From Streptomyces sp. SDr-06 (GTDB taxonomy: Bacteria > Actinomycetota > Actinomycetes > Streptomycetales > Streptomycetaceae), in contig NZ_QOLA01000005.1 of assembly GCF_003324565.1 (NCBI RefSeq), forward strand, positions 62,001 to 126,000: DNA of 64,000 nt. The letters run 5' to 3'. The translations under genes were made by a program, and so were the position numbers. Below are positions 34,631 to 44,066 of this stretch, piece by piece. Below the pieces are notes generated by a model. It was not told the origin of the DNA. It ran no database searches and saw only the letters and a program-made list of their open reading frames with translations. Every line of letters begins with the position of its first letter. The first letter of the stretch is position 1.

Positions 34631-35851
34631 CTAGGCTTCGCGCCGGTGCAGGAGCCAGGGCTCCACCACGCCGAGGCCGCGCACCGGGCGCTGCCACATG
34701 GGCTGGAGCGAGAAGCGGTACTTCGCCGGGGCGACCGGCTCCTCGGCCCCCTCCCCGGCCTTCCCCGCCTTCTCGGCGGCCAGGGCGTCCTGCGCGGCCT
34801 GCGCCTCGGAGACGGGGGCGTCGCCGGTGCGGGCCAGCTCCTCGGCGAACGCCCCGTCGACCAGGACGGCGTCCTTCGGGGCTATCGAGGTGAGCCGGCT
34901 GGCGAGGTTCACGGTGGTGCCGAACACGTCGCCCATGCGGGTCGTGACGGTGCCGAACGCGATGCCCACGCGCAGCGCGGGCATCGTCTCGTCCCCGGCC
35001 ATCGTCTCGATGAGCCGCAGCGAGATCTCGGCGGCGGTGCCCGCGTCGTCGGCGGCGAACAAGACCTCGTCGCCCAGCGTCTTGATGAGCCGCCCGCCGT
35101 GGGCCGCGACGAGGTCGGCCGCGGTCGTCTCGAAGGCCTCGACGAGCTCGCCGAGCTCCTCCTCCTCAAGGCGCCGGGTGAGCCGGGTGAACCCGACGAG
35201 GTCGGCGAAGCCCACCGCGAGGCGGCGGTCCACCATCTCCTCGTCGTCGGCGGCCTGCACCACGCGCCCGGTGGCGGCGGCCAGCTGGCGCCGCCACACG
35301 TACACGAGGAACTCCTCCAGCTCGGGCAGCAGCAGCTCGACCAGCGGGTACGTGACCTCCGTACGCGTCATGCCCGGCTCGGGGGGTTCGGTCAGGCCCT
35401 CCAGAAAAGAATCAATCTGCCATTCGGCCAGCCGGGCGGTGGTCTGCCCCGTGGAGCGCGCGACCTGCACCGCCATCGGCTCGCTGAGCAGGCCCGCCTC
35501 GACCAGGCCGGCGAGCCGCCGCAGGGCCAGCACGTCGGCCTCGGTCAGCGCCTTGGCCTGCCCGATGTCGGCGAACCCCATGGCCCGCCAGAACCGGGAC
35601 GCCAGCTCCATCGAGACGCCCGCCGTACGCGCCGCCTGGAAGGGGGTGTAGCGCCGGTCCGCGCCGAGGATCAGCTGTTCGAGACGGATGGCGAGCGGGT
35701 CGTCGGTGGGCTCGGCGGTGTGGTCGACGGCGTGGTGCGGCGTCGGGTACGCCGAGGCCGGGGCGTCCGAAGGGGTGCCGGAGGCGCCTTTGGAGCTGCC
35801 GCCGCCACCGGTACCCGCGCCCGCCCCGGACCGTGTCTCGTCGACGGTCAC
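34631..35851 (-). CDS. cya: Class III adenylate cyclase
   Basis: 406 residues, cytosolic. Residues 1-50 are a disordered Gly/Ser/Thr tail, 55-195 a helical regulatory domain like that of mycobacterial pH-sensing cyclases, 205-370 the catalytic domain. Metal aspartates are D217 (GFADLVGF) and D261 (IKTLGDEVLF), the adenine-selecting lysine is K257, and VNLASRL supplies the transition-state Asn/Arg. Cyclic AMP governs germination and antibiotic production in Streptomyces. GTG 35851 has AGGAGG upstream. A dyad lies over its presumed promoter. Confidence 0.93.
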   Translation of the reverse strand: MTVDETRSGAGAGTGGGGSSKGASGTPSDAPASAYPTPHHAVDHTAEPTDDPLAIRLEQLILGADRRYTPFQAARTAGVSMELASRFWRAMGFADIGQAKALTEADVLALRRLAGLVEAGLLSEPMAVQVARSTGQTTARLAEWQIDSFLEGLTEPPEPGMTRTEVTYPLVELLLPELEEFLVYVWRRQLAAATGRVVQAADDEEMVDRRLAVGFADLVGFTRLTRRLEEEELGELVEAFETTAADLVAAHGGRLIKTLGDEVLFAADDAGTAAEISLRLIETMAGDETMPALRVGIAFGTVTTRMGDVFGTTVNLASRLTSIAPKDAVLVDGAFAEELARTGDAPVSEAQAAQDALAAEKAGKAGEGAEEPVAPAKYRFSLQPMWQRPVRGLGVVEPWLLHRREA

Positions 35852-35916
35852 CGGCCGCCTCCTGCCCGTTGCCTGCGCACTGCCCTGCCGATCTGTCGCT
35901 GGATCGGGCTCAACGA

Positions 35917-35934
35917 TACGGCAGGTGTGCCGTA
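35917..35934. promoter_or_regulatory. Inverted repeat at the cya promoter
   Basis: TACGGCA-GGTG-TGCCGTA, 7-bp perfect arms, about 66 bp before the cya start. Its edge overlaps TATCGT on the minus strand (35913-35918), a possible -10. This could be an operator for cya. Confidence 0.5.
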
Positions 35935-36032
35935 GCTCACGTCTCCTCCCCCTGGCGGGGGCACCTCCCCCGGCCACGCGGCGGGCGCGGCCCGGTGGGC
36001 CGGGCCTCCCGGCGCGGTGAGGCGGGCGCCCG

Positions 36033-36887
36033 TCACCCGGCGCGCAGGTGCACGATGTCCCCCGCCGCCACCGGACGCCGGACGCCCTCCTCCGTGGCCA
36101 GGACCAGGCGCCCGTCTCCGTCCACCGCGACCGCCTCACCCCGTACCGACTGCCCCCCGGGCAGCTCCGCACGCACCGCGCGGCCCAGCGTCGCGCAGCC
36201 CGCCGCGTACGCCTCCTGGAGGCCGGACGCCGCCGGGTCGCCCGCGGCCTCGCGCCATGTGCCGTACCACTGCTCCAGGGAGCGCAGCACCGCCCGCAGC
36301 AGGGTGTCGCGGTCCGTGGAGACGGCGCCGGCGAGCGCGAGGGAGCCCGCGCCGGGCACGGGGAGCTCGTCGGCGCGCAGCGTCACATTGAGGCCGATGC
36401 CCACCACGACGCCCTCCGCGCCCGCCCGCTCGGCGAGGATGCCGCCCGCCTTGCGCTCCTCGGCACCCACCGTGACCAGGAGGTCGTTGGGCCACTTCAG
36501 CGCCGTGTCGACGCCCGCCGCCCGCGCGAGCCCCGTCGCCACCGCGACCCCGGTGAGCAGCGGCAGCCACCCCCACCGCTCCACCGGGACCGACGCGCCG
36601 GGCTTGAGCAGGACGGAGAAGAACAGCCCGGAGCGGGCCGGAGCCGACCAGCGCCGGTCCAGCCGCCCGCGCCCCGCGGTCTGCTCCTCGGCGACCAGGA
36701 CCGCTCCCTCGTCGAGCCCGTCCGCCTTGGCCGCGAGGTCGGAGTTGGTGGAGCCGGTCGCGGTGACCACGTCGAGGGACGTCCACAGGGCGTCCGGCCG
36801 CAGCAGGGCGCGGCGCAACGCGGTGGTGTTCAGGGGCGGCCGGTCGAGGTCGGACCAGCGGCTGTCGGAAGCGTCCGGGGGTGTCAT
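36033..36887 (-). CDS. birA: Biotin-[acetyl-CoA carboxylase] ligase
   Basis: 284 residues, monofunctional biotin protein ligase: it makes biotinyl-AMP and transfers biotin to the BCCP lysine of carboxylases such as AccA2 here. The biotin/ATP motif [12 protein letters not shown] and the catalytic KWPNDLLV are intact. The N-terminal DNA-binding domain of E. coli BirA is absent, so it is not a repressor. It is divergent from pccB, encoding a subunit of the enzyme it serves. Confidence 0.95.
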   Translation of the reverse strand: MTPPDASDSRWSDLDRPPLNTTALRRALLRPDALWTSLDVVTATGSTNSDLAAKADGLDEGAVLVAEEQTAGRGRLDRRWSAPARSGLFFSVLLKPGASVPVERWGWLPLLTGVAVATGLARAAGVDTALKWPNDLLVTVGAEERKAGGILAERAGAEGVVVGIGLNVTLRADELPVPGAGSLALAGAVSTDRDTLLRAVLRSLEQWYGTWREAAGDPAASGLQEAYAAGCATLGRAVRAELPGGQSVRGEAVAVDGDGRLVLATEEGVRRPVAAGDIVHLRAG

Positions 36888-37018
36888 GCAGCCAGGTTAG
36901 GCCGCAATTGCAAGCCGCCCCGGGTGTGGCAAACGCCGCACTGCCGAACCGTATCCGCGCCACTACCCTACGAGTCAGTAGCCACCACCCCCGTGACCAG
37001 GCAGGGAGCCGCATCCCG

Positions 37019-38629
37019 ATGTCCGAGCCGGAAAACGCCCAGAGCGACGCCACCGTCGACATCCACACCACCGCCGGAAAGCTCGCGGACCTTCAGCGTC
37101 GTATCGACGAGGCGACCCACGCCGGCTCCGCGCGCGCGATCGAAAAGCAGCACGCCAAGGGCAAGTTGACGGCCCGTGAGCGGGTCGAGCTCCTGTTGGA
37201 CGAGGGCTCGTTCGTGGAGCTCGACGAGTTCGCCCGGCACCGCTCCACCAACTTCGGGATCGAGAAGAACCGCCCGTACGGCGACGGCGTGGTCACCGGG
37301 TACGGGACCGTCGACGGGCGCCCGGTGTGCGTCTACTCGCAGGACTTCACCATCTTCGGCGGGTCGCTGGGCGAGGTGTACGGCGAGAAGATCGTGAAGG
37401 TCATGGACTTCGCGATGAAGACCGGCTGCCCGGTCATCGGCATCAACGACGGCGGCGGCGCCCGCATCCAGGAGGGCGTGGTCGCGCTCGGCCTGTTCGC
37501 CGAGATCTTCCGCCGCAACGTGCACGCCTCCGGCGTGGTCCCGCAGATCTCGCTGATCGTCGGCCCGTGCGCGGGCGGCGCGGTGTACTCCCCCGCGATC
37601 ACCGACTTCACGGTGATGGTCGACCAGACCTCGCACATGTTCATCACCGGGCCCGACGTCATCAAGACCGTCACCGGCGAGGACGTGGGCTTCGAGGAGC
37701 TGGGCGGCGCCCGCACCCACAACACCACCTCGGGCGTCGCCCACCACATGGCGGGCGACGAGAAGGACGCCATCGAGTACGTCAAGTCCCTGCTGTCGTA
37801 CCTGCCGTCGAACAACCTCAGCGAGCCCCCGGCCTTCCCCGAGGAGGCCGACCTGGAGACCTCGGACGAGGACCGCGAGCTGGACGTGCTCATCCCGGAC
37901 TCGGCGAACCAGCCGTACGACATGCACACGGCGATCGAACACGTCCTGGACGACGGCGAGTTCCTGGAGACACAGGCCCTGTTCGCGCCGAACATCATCA
38001 CCGGCTTCGGCCGCGTGGAGGGCTACCCGGTCGGCATCGTCGCCAACCAGCCGATGCAGTTCGCCGGTTGCCTCGACATCAACGCCTCCGAGAAGGCCGC
38101 GCGGTTCGTGCGCACCTGCGACGCCTTCAACGTGCCGGTGCTGACCTTCGTGGACGTGCCGGGCTTCCTGCCGGGCGTGGACCAGGAGTACGGCGGCATC
38201 ATCCGCCGCGGCGCCAAGCTGATCTACGCGTACGCCGAGGCGACGGTCCCGCTGATCACCGTCATCACGCGCAAGGCGTTCGGCGGCGCCTACGACGTCA
38301 TGGGCTCCAAGCACCTGGGCGCCGACCTCAACCTGGCCTGGCCAACCGCCCAGATCGCGGTGATGGGCGCGCAGGGCGCGGTGAACATCCTGCACCGCCG
38401 CACGATCGCCGCCGTCACGGACCCCGAGGAGGCCGAGGCGACCCGCACCGAGCTGATCGCGGACTACGAGGACACCCTGCTCAACCCGTACATCGCGGCC
38501 GAGCGCGGCTACGTGGACGCGGTGATCATGCCGTCCGAGACCCGCGCCCACATCGTGCGGGGCCTGCGTCAGCTGCGGACGAAGCGGGAATCCCTCCCTC
38601 CGAAGAAGCACGGCAACATCCCCCTCTAG
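37019..38629 (+). CDS. pccB: Acyl/propionyl-CoA carboxylase beta subunit
   Basis: Carboxyltransferase subunit that carboxylates propionyl-CoA to methylmalonyl-CoA, 536 residues. The oxyanion motifs GGGARIQEG near 141 and the second-half GGAYDVMGS are intact, as is the [12 protein letters not shown] segment. The aspartate that sets propionyl preference in PccB falls in the [18 protein letters not shown] region. ATG 37019 has AGGGAG upstream. With PccE and AccA2 it forms the holoenzyme that supplies extender units for polyketide and fatty acid synthesis. Confidence 0.95.
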   Translation: MSEPENAQSDATVDIHTTAGKLADLQRRIDEATHAGSARAIEKQHAKGKLTARERVELLLDEGSFVELDEFARHRSTNFGIEKNRPYGDGVVTGYGTVDGRPVCVYSQDFTIFGGSLGEVYGEKIVKVMDFAMKTGCPVIGINDGGGARIQEGVVALGLFAEIFRRNVHASGVVPQISLIVGPCAGGAVYSPAITDFTVMVDQTSHMFITGPDVIKTVTGEDVGFEELGGARTHNTTSGVAHHMAGDEKDAIEYVKSLLSYLPSNNLSEPPAFPEEADLETSDEDRELDVLIPDSANQPYDMHTAIEHVLDDGEFLETQALFAPNIITGFGRVEGYPVGIVANQPMQFAGCLDINASEKAARFVRTCDAFNVPVLTFVDVPGFLPGVDQEYGGIIRRGAKLIYAYAEATVPLITVITRKAFGGAYDVMGSKHLGADLNLAWPTAQIAVMGAQGAVNILHRRTIAAVTDPEEAEATRTELIADYEDTLLNPYIAAERGYVDAVIMPSETRAHIVRGLRQLRTKRESLPPKKHGNIPL

Positions 38630-38649
38630 CCACCCCGCAAGGAGCCGCT

Positions 38650-38856
38650 GTGATCAAGGTCGTACGGGGCAATCCGACCCCGGAGGAGCTGGCCGCCGCC
38701 CTGGCGGTGGTCCAGGCGCGCGCCGCGGCGACGGCTTCGGCCGCACCCGGCGCGCCGCAGCCGCCCGAGGGCTGGTCCGACCCGGCGCGGATAGCCCGGC
38801 GTGCGCTGCCGAGCCCGGGAGCGCGGTCCTGGGCCAGGTCGTACTGGCCGGCCTAG
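38650..38856 (+). CDS. pccE: Acyl-CoA carboxylase epsilon subunit
   Basis: 68 residues. Small non-catalytic subunit specific to actinobacterial carboxylases that binds and activates the beta hexamer. The family signature VIKVVRGNPTPEELAAALAV at the N-terminus and the terminal SWARSYW are visible, with a variable Ala/Pro middle. GTG 38650 has AAGGAG upstream. It lies 20 bp after pccB in the same operon. Confidence 0.93.
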   Translation: MIKVVRGNPTPEELAAALAVVQARAAATASAAPGAPQPPEGWSDPARIARRALPSPGARSWARSYWPA

Positions 38857-38872
38857 CCTGACCGTGGATGGG

Positions 38873-38896
38873 CGGACCCCGCACGCGAGGGGTCCG
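38873..38896. terminator. Hairpin between pccE and the GDSL gene
   Basis: CGGACCCC and GGGGTCCG arms with an 8-nt loop between convergent genes. Moderate strength. Confidence 0.6.
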
Positions 38897-38916
38897 GCCA
38901 TGCACGTGCGTCCGCC

Positions 38917-40197
38917 TCACAGGACCCCGGCCAGCACCTCCGCCATGACCCGGTACCCCGCGTCGTTGGGGTGCAGCGCGTCGCCCGAGTCGTAGGCCGC
39001 CGCGAGCCGGTCGGGGTCGCTCTTCGAGGCGAGCGCCTTGTCGAAGTCGACGACGGCGTCGAACGCGCCGGAGGTCCGGATCCAGTCGTTGACCTCGTCG
39101 CTGACCCGCGCCGCGTGCGCGCCCCAGTGGTCGGACCCCTTCAGCGGAAGCAGCGTGGCCCCCACGACCCGGAGCCCACCGCCGTGCGCCTGACGGATCA
39201 ACTCCCGGTATCCGGCGACGAGTTGGGCGGTGGAGACGACCGGAGCGGGCTGGTAAGTGGGCTGCGGCCTCGGCCCCCTCTGGGCCTCGCTGAAGCCGAT
39301 GTCGTTGACTCCTTCGAGGACGACGACGGTGGAGGCGCCGGGCTGGTCGAGCACGTCCCGCCCGAAGCGCGCGGCCGACCGCTCGCCGTACCAGGCCGAG
39401 TCGTTGAGCAGGAGGTTGCCCCCGATGCCCGCGTTGAGGACCGGCCGACCGGTGCGTTCGGCCAGCGCGTCGGAGTAGCGCCGGTTGGCGCCCGGGGTGG
39501 AGCCGAAGCCGTCCGTGAGGGAGTCCCCGAACAGGACGATGCCGCTTCCCCTGGTCCGGCCGCCGACCTCGACACCGGAGAGGTAGTACCAGGACCGGCT
39601 CGACCCGGTGAAGGCGCGGCCCGACGGGTCGGCGCGGTGATCGCCCTCGGCCCGGTAGGTGTCGGCGAAACCCTGGGCGTGGAAGGTGGCGGGCCCGGTC
39701 GTCCCGGCGAAGTAGAGCGTGACGGTGACCGACTCCAGCCTCCGCACGCCGAGCGCGGCGGCGTCGCTGCGCAGCTCGCCGTGGGCCGGAATGTCCACCG
39801 ACCTGCTGCCGCCGAAGGTCAACTCCCTCACGGAGCCGGGCTCCACGTCCGCCCCCTTCCCCGCTCTGGCGACGGTGGCGCCGGTGAGGGCGAGCGGTGA
39901 GGTGCCGTACGCGTTGGAGAGCCGGATCCGGATCCGGTCGCCCCCTTCGGTGACGCGCACGACCTGGCGCACGCTCTGCCGCGAGAAACCCTCCTGCGAC
40001 CAGTTGGGCGTGAACCCCGTGGCGGCGAGCTGCGGGGACGCGGCCCAGGCGGCGCCCCACGCGAGAGGCCGCGCGGAGGAGGGCTGCGCCCCGGCGAGCA
40101 GCGCCAGGGCCGCGGCCCCGGCGGCGAGCGGCACGGCGGCCCGGCGACCTGCCGCGCGGACGGACACACTCCTCGGCCTGTTCACGGATTCCCTCAT
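38917..40197 (-). CDS. Secreted SGNH/GDSL-family esterase
   Basis: 426 residues. Signal peptide (about 1-40, ending SSARPLA) with a twin arginine (GRRAAVPLAAG) that could use the Tat route. Residues 45-190 form a beta-rich domain; the SGNH domain starts near 210 with GDSLTDGFGS (Ser), then GIGGN (Gly), GVNDIGF (Asn) and DALHPNDAGY (Asp and His). It is similar to GDSL lipases of other streptomycetes. ATG 40197 has GGGGAG upstream. Its promoter contains an inverted repeat. Confidence 0.93.
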   Translation of the reverse strand: MRESVNRPRSVSVRAAGRRAAVPLAAGAAALALLAGAQPSSARPLAWGAAWAASPQLAATGFTPNWSQEGFSRQSVRQVVRVTEGGDRIRIRLSNAYGTSPLALTGATVARAGKGADVEPGSVRELTFGGSRSVDIPAHGELRSDAAALGVRRLESVTVTLYFAGTTGPATFHAQGFADTYRAEGDHRADPSGRAFTGSSRSWYYLSGVEVGGRTRGSGIVLFGDSLTDGFGSTPGANRRYSDALAERTGRPVLNAGIGGNLLLNDSAWYGERSAARFGRDVLDQPGASTVVVLEGVNDIGFSEAQRGPRPQPTYQPAPVVSTAQLVAGYRELIRQAHGGGLRVVGATLLPLKGSDHWGAHAARVSDEVNDWIRTSGAFDAVVDFDKALASKSDPDRLAAAYDSGDALHPNDAGYRVMAEVLAGVL

Positions 40198-40254
40198 GGC
40201 GGCTCTCCCCTGTTCCTTCCGCGAACCGTTGACGACCACCATTAACGGTTCGCT

Positions 40255-40301
40255 GGTTCCGTTAGCTCGGACAGTAGCAGGCCCGGCCGACTAACGGAAC
40301 C
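40255..40301. promoter_or_regulatory. 11-bp inverted repeat flanking the GDSL gene promoter
   Basis: GGTTCCGTTAG (40255-40265) and CTAACGGAACC (40291-40301) are exact complements, 25 bp apart, and TACTGT on the minus strand lies between them as a possible -10. A third half-site, TAACGG, is at 40243-40248. The arrangement suggests looped repressor binding. Confidence 0.6.
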
Positions 40302-40426
40302 CGGAGACCTTTTGGCGGGCCGGGGAGCAAATACCCCCGGGCGAACGGAGATGAAGTACGGGACACCCGGCGTCCTGAGTACCCGTACTCAGGCGCACGT
40401 CGAGCGCCGGCCGCACCATCGAGGAC

Positions 40427-40555
40427 ATGCTGTGGTCAGACCCGGAGAACGAGCCGCCGAAGGAACTGCGCGACGCCCAGGCGATGATGCGCCGGGCGGG
40501 GCTGTTCCTCGCGCTGGCCATGGTGATCGCGATGCTCGTCGTCGGCCTGCACTGA
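40427..40555 (+). CDS. Small single-pass membrane protein, MmpB-like
   Basis: 42 residues: an acidic cytosolic N-terminus ([18 protein letters not shown]), a basic MRRAG, then a single helix ([17 protein letters not shown]) at the very C-terminus. This length and pattern recall the morphogenic membrane protein MmpB of Streptomyces, which from memory also lies next to maf; I cannot confirm it here. GAGG lies just before ATG 40427. It is easily missed due to its size. Confidence 0.72.
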   Translation: MLWSDPENEPPKELRDAQAMMRRAGLFLALAMVIAMLVVGLH

Positions 40556-40593
40556 GGCCCACGCCACCGGCCGGGACGCCTACGATGGCGCCC

Positions 40594-41196
40594 ATGACTG
40601 CTCAGCGCCGTGTCGTCCTCGCCTCCCAATCACCCGCCCGGCTCGGGCTGCTCCGCCAGGCGGGGCTCGCCCCCGAGGTGATCGTCAGCGGTGTCGACGA
40701 GGACGCGCTGACCGCGCCCAGCCCCGCCGAACTCGCCCTCGTGCTCGCCGAGGCGAAGGCCGACGCGGTGGCCGTCCGCCCCGAGGCCGCCGACGCGCTG
40801 GTCATCGGCTGCGACTCGGTGCTCGAACTCGACGGCCAGGCGCTCGGCAAGCCCGCCGACGCCGAGGACGCCACGGCCCGCTGGAAGTCGATGCGCGGCC
40901 GGTCCGGGGTGCTGCAGACGGGGCACTGCGTGATCGACACGGCCACGGGCGAGCGCGCCTCGGCGACCGCGTCGACCGTCGTACGGTTCGGCGAGCCCAC
41001 CGACGCGGAGATCGCGGCGTACGTGGCCAGCGGTGAACCCCTTTACGTGGCAGGGGCGTTCACGCTCGACGGCCGCTCGGCGCCCTTCGTCGACTCCATC
41101 GAGGGCGACCACGGCAACGTCATCGGCCTCTCGCTGCCGCTGCTGCGCAGGCTCCTCGCCGCGCTCGGCGTCTCGATCACCGACCTCTGGGCCTAG
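40594..41196 (+). CDS. maf: Maf-type nucleotide pyrophosphatase
   Basis: About 200 residues. Hydrolyses dTTP, UTP or modified nucleotides to the monophosphate, a housecleaning role. Motifs: the substrate loop LASQSPARL at the start, GCDSVLEL near 70 with the catalytic aspartate, and a late [20 protein letters not shown] with the other conserved acids. ATG 40594 is supported by TACGAT 7 nt upstream, a leaderless pattern; ATG 40585 in frame overlaps that box. Confidence 0.92.
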   Translation: MTAQRRVVLASQSPARLGLLRQAGLAPEVIVSGVDEDALTAPSPAELALVLAEAKADAVAVRPEAADALVIGCDSVLELDGQALGKPADAEDATARWKSMRGRSGVLQTGHCVIDTATGERASATASTVVRFGEPTDAEIAAYVASGEPLYVAGAFTLDGRSAPFVDSIEGDHGNVIGLSLPLLRRLLAALGVSITDLWA

Positions 41197-41206
41197 CGGC
41201 CCGCGC

Positions 41207-41662
41207 TCAGGCGGCGGCGGGGGCGCCGCCGGGCGCCCCGTCCTCGGGCCGGTCCCGCGGCACCGGCCGTTCCTTCACGTACGCCAGGAGCACGAAGACC
41301 AACAGGGCGAGCACGACCATCATCCAGGCGAACGCGGGCCAGCCGACCAGGCCGACGGTGAGCGCACCGAGCACGCCGTGCACCACCGCGCAGGCGATCA
41401 CCGCGATGCGGGCGACGCGGCCCGGGGCGCGGTCGCGTACGCCGATGATCAGCAGGATCACCCCGCAGGCGGCGAGGAAGAGTCCGAACAGGACGCCCGC
41501 GACCACCGCCCCGGTGGATATCGCGTGCGGATCGAGGCCCGCCATCGACATGTGCTGACGGTCGGCGACCTTGCCCAGCACCCAGTTGACGAGCACCACG
41601 GCGCACGCCTCGGCGAAGAGCACGAGCGCGGTCACGATGGCGATCGGTCGGCGCAGCACCAC
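41207..41662 (-). CDS. Four-helix membrane protein of unknown function
   Basis: 151 residues with four predicted helices (starting IVTALVLFAEACAVVLVNWV and ending MMVVLALLVFVLLAYV) and a charged Pro/Ala tail. No conserved polar motif in the helices. GTG 41662 has AGGGGG upstream. It is convergent with maf, leaving 10 bp, so the two messages may overlap. Family not recognised. Confidence 0.75.
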   Translation of the reverse strand: MVLRRPIAIVTALVLFAEACAVVLVNWVLGKVADRQHMSMAGLDPHAISTGAVVAGVLFGLFLAACGVILLIIGVRDRAPGRVARIAVIACAVVHGVLGALTVGLVGWPAFAWMMVVLALLVFVLLAYVKERPVPRDRPEDGAPGGAPAAA

Positions 41663-42049
41663 GCGACACCCCCTGTTACCCCTAGTACGGCTGGGTTGCG
41701 CACGCTACTAACCGGTAATGCTTCGTACAAGAGTCTGGACAACAACCGTGGCCGGTCCGCGACCGCACGCCTCGCCGCGGGGACACCGGGCCGCAAAGAA
41801 TCATTCGGCCATTCGTAGGGACTCCACAAAGAAACGCCCGGACCTGCTGGCCGTCGGGACAGAGACCTTGACCACACCGCACCGCTACTGTGCGGTACGG
41901 GAGCCCGGCGTACCGTGGTGCGACAAGGGATTTCGCGACTTGAGCGTGCCTCGAATCACACTCCGTGTGGGCAAGCTCACCATTGGGGATGGGTCGTAAG
42001 CCAGTGTGCGGCTTCCCTAAACTCAGCTTGTTTCAAGGAGGGAGCCATC
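41663..42049. other. 387-bp promoter region before accA2
   Basis: No convincing gene. It is less GC-rich than average and carries a perfect ribosome site (AAGGAGGGAG) just before GTG 42050. Several -10-like hexamers exist but none pairs with a clear -35, so I do not fix a start site. The length suggests an extended leader or multiple regulated promoters for the carboxylase. Confidence 0.4.
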
Positions 42050-43804
42050 GTGCGCAAGGTGCTCATCGCCAACCGTGGCGAAATCGCTGTCCGCGTTGCC
42101 CGGGCCTGCCGGGATGCCGGGATCGCGAGCGTAGCCGTCTACGCCGATCCGGACCGGGATGCACTGCATGTCCGGGCAGCGGACGAGGCATTCGCCCTGG
42201 GCGGTGACACCCCGGCGGCCAGCTATCTGGACATCGCCAAGGTGCTCGCGGCCGCGGCCGACTCGGGGGCGGACGCGGTCCACCCGGGTTACGGATTCCT
42301 TTCCGAGAACGCCGAGTTCGCCCAGGCGGTGCTCGACGCGGGCCTGACCTGGATCGGCCCGCCGCCGCAGGCCATTCGCGACCTCGGCGACAAGGTGGCG
42401 GCCCGTCACATCGCCCAGCGCGCCGGTGCGCCGCTGGTCGCGGGCACCCCGGACCCGGTCTCGGGCGCCGACGAGGTCGTCGCCTTCGCGCGGGAACACG
42501 GCCTGCCCATCGCGATCAAGGCCGCCTTCGGCGGCGGCGGCCGCGGCCTCAAGGTCGCCCGCACCCTCGAAGAGGTCCCGGAGCTGTACGACTCCGCCGT
42601 GCGCGAGGCCGTCGCGGCCTTCGGCCGGGGAGAGTGCTTCGTCGAGCGCTACCTCGACAAGCCCCGTCACGTCGAGACCCAGTGCCTGGCCGACCAGCAC
42701 GGCAACGTGGTCGTGGTCTCCACGCGCGACTGCTCGCTCCAGCGCCGCCACCAGAAGCTGGTCGAGGAGGCGCCCGCGCCGTTCCTCACGGAGGCGCAGA
42801 ACTCGGAGCTGTACGCCGCGTCCAAGGCCATCCTGAAGGAGGCCGGTTACGTCGGCGCGGGCACCGTCGAGTTCCTCGTCGGCGCCGACGGCACGATCTC
42901 CTTCCTGGAGGTCAACACCCGCCTCCAGGTGGAGCACCCGGTCACCGAAGAGGTCACCGGCATCGACCTGGTCCGCGAGATGTTCCGCATCGCCGACGGC
43001 GAGGAACTCGGCTACGGCGACCCGGTCATGCGCGGCCACTCCTTCGAGTTCCGCATCAACGGCGAGGACCCGGGCCGCGGCTTCCTGCCCGCGCCGGGCA
43101 CCGTGACCGTGTTCGCGCCGCCGTCGGGTCCGGGCGTGCGCCTGGACGCGGGCGTCGAGTCCGGCTCCGTCATCGGCCCCGCCTGGGACTCGCTCCTGGC
43201 CAAGCTGATCGTGACCGGCGCGACGCGTAAGCAGGCGCTCCAGCGCGCGGCGCGCGCGCTCGCCGAGTTCAACGTCGAGGGCATGGCCACCGCGATCCCC
43301 TTCCACCGCGCGGTCGTCGCCGACCCGGCGTTCACGGCCGACCCGTTCCGTATCCACACCCGGTGGATCGAGACCGAGTTCGTCAACGAGATCCCGGCGT
43401 TCACGGCCCCGGCCGACGCGGACACGGACGAGGAGCCGGGCCGCGAGACGGTCGTCGTCGAGGTCGGCGGCAAGCGCCTCGAGGTCTCCCTGCCGTCCTC
43501 GCTCGGCATGACGCTGGCCCGGACCGCCGCGGCGGGTGGCGCCAAGCCCAAGCGCCGCGCCGCGAAGAAGGCGGGCTCCGCCGCCTCCGGCGACACCCTC
43601 GCCTCTCCGATGCAGGGCACGATCGTCAAGGTCGCGGTCGAGGAGGGCCAGGAGGTCAAGGAGGGCGACCTCGTCGTTGTCCTGGAGGCCATGAAGATGG
43701 AGCAGCCGCTGAACGCGCACCGCTCCGGCACGATCAAGGGGCTGGCCGCGGAGGTTGGGGCGTCGGTGTCGTCCGGCGCGATGATCTGCGAGATCAAGGA
43801 CTGA
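42050..43804 (+). CDS. accA2: Acyl-CoA carboxylase alpha subunit (biotin carboxylase plus BCCP)
   Basis: 584 residues. Biotin carboxylase domain to about 450, with the ATP grasp motif [11 protein letters not shown] near 165 and [15 protein letters not shown] near 285; a Lys/Ala-rich linker ([11 protein letters not shown]); then the BCCP domain whose EAMKMEQPL places the biotinylated lysine at 549. It serves several beta subunits, including PccB here. GTG 42050 is chosen for its ribosome site. From memory S. coelicolor carries near-identical AccA1 and AccA2, and locus context points to AccA2. Confidence 0.93.
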   Translation: MRKVLIANRGEIAVRVARACRDAGIASVAVYADPDRDALHVRAADEAFALGGDTPAASYLDIAKVLAAAADSGADAVHPGYGFLSENAEFAQAVLDAGLTWIGPPPQAIRDLGDKVAARHIAQRAGAPLVAGTPDPVSGADEVVAFAREHGLPIAIKAAFGGGGRGLKVARTLEEVPELYDSAVREAVAAFGRGECFVERYLDKPRHVETQCLADQHGNVVVVSTRDCSLQRRHQKLVEEAPAPFLTEAQNSELYAASKAILKEAGYVGAGTVEFLVGADGTISFLEVNTRLQVEHPVTEEVTGIDLVREMFRIADGEELGYGDPVMRGHSFEFRINGEDPGRGFLPAPGTVTVFAPPSGPGVRLDAGVESGSVIGPAWDSLLAKLIVTGATRKQALQRAARALAEFNVEGMATAIPFHRAVVADPAFTADPFRIHTRWIETEFVNEIPAFTAPADADTDEEPGRETVVVEVGGKRLEVSLPSSLGMTLARTAAAGGAKPKRRAAKKAGSAASGDTLASPMQGTIVKVAVEEGQEVKEGDLVVVLEAMKMEQPLNAHRSGTIKGLAAEVGASVSSGAMICEIKD

Positions 43805-43817
43805 CCCACCCTGCCCA

Positions 43818-43848
43818 GGAGCCCCGGCCAGCCCTTGGCCGGGGCTCC
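43818..43848 (+). terminator. Terminator after accA2
   Basis: A perfect 13-bp stem GGAGCCCCGGCCA / TGGCCGGGGCTCC with a 5-nt loop, 14 nt after the stop codon. Confidence 0.87.
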
Positions 43849-43862
43849 CGCATGTCGGCACC

Positions 43863-44041
43863 CTGGGGCTCCGCCCCAGACCCCGTTCGCGCCTCAAGGG
43901 CGCTCGTCCTCAATCGCCGGACAGGCTGAAGATGCCCATGCCGCCCAGCACCCGTGCCGCGAAGGGGCGCGGGGAACTGCGCGAGCAACCACGCATGGTC
44001 CGCAGACGAAGGGGCGAAAGGGGTCTGGGGCGGAGCCCCAG
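43863..44041. mobile_element. 179-bp MITE-like element with perfect 22-bp terminal inverted repeats
   Basis: Bases 43863-43884 and 44020-44041 are exact inverted repeats of 22 bp, and each starts with its own hairpin (CTGGGGC-TCC-GCCCCAG). The interior holds a left module shared with 32288-32361 and one GGGGCGCGGGGAACTGCGCG unit (43964-44010) shared with the blocks at 4.7 and 32.4 kb. It has no coding capacity. No target duplication is evident at the ends. Mobility is inferred from structure only. Confidence 0.65.
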
Positions 44042-44066
44042 GGGGGCCGGGTGGCATGCTGGGGGG

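Noticed and set aside
41718..41999. Short open frames in the gap before accA2
   Set aside because: No ribosome site, no hydrophobic or domain pattern, and codon use unlike the neighbours; treated as leader DNA.
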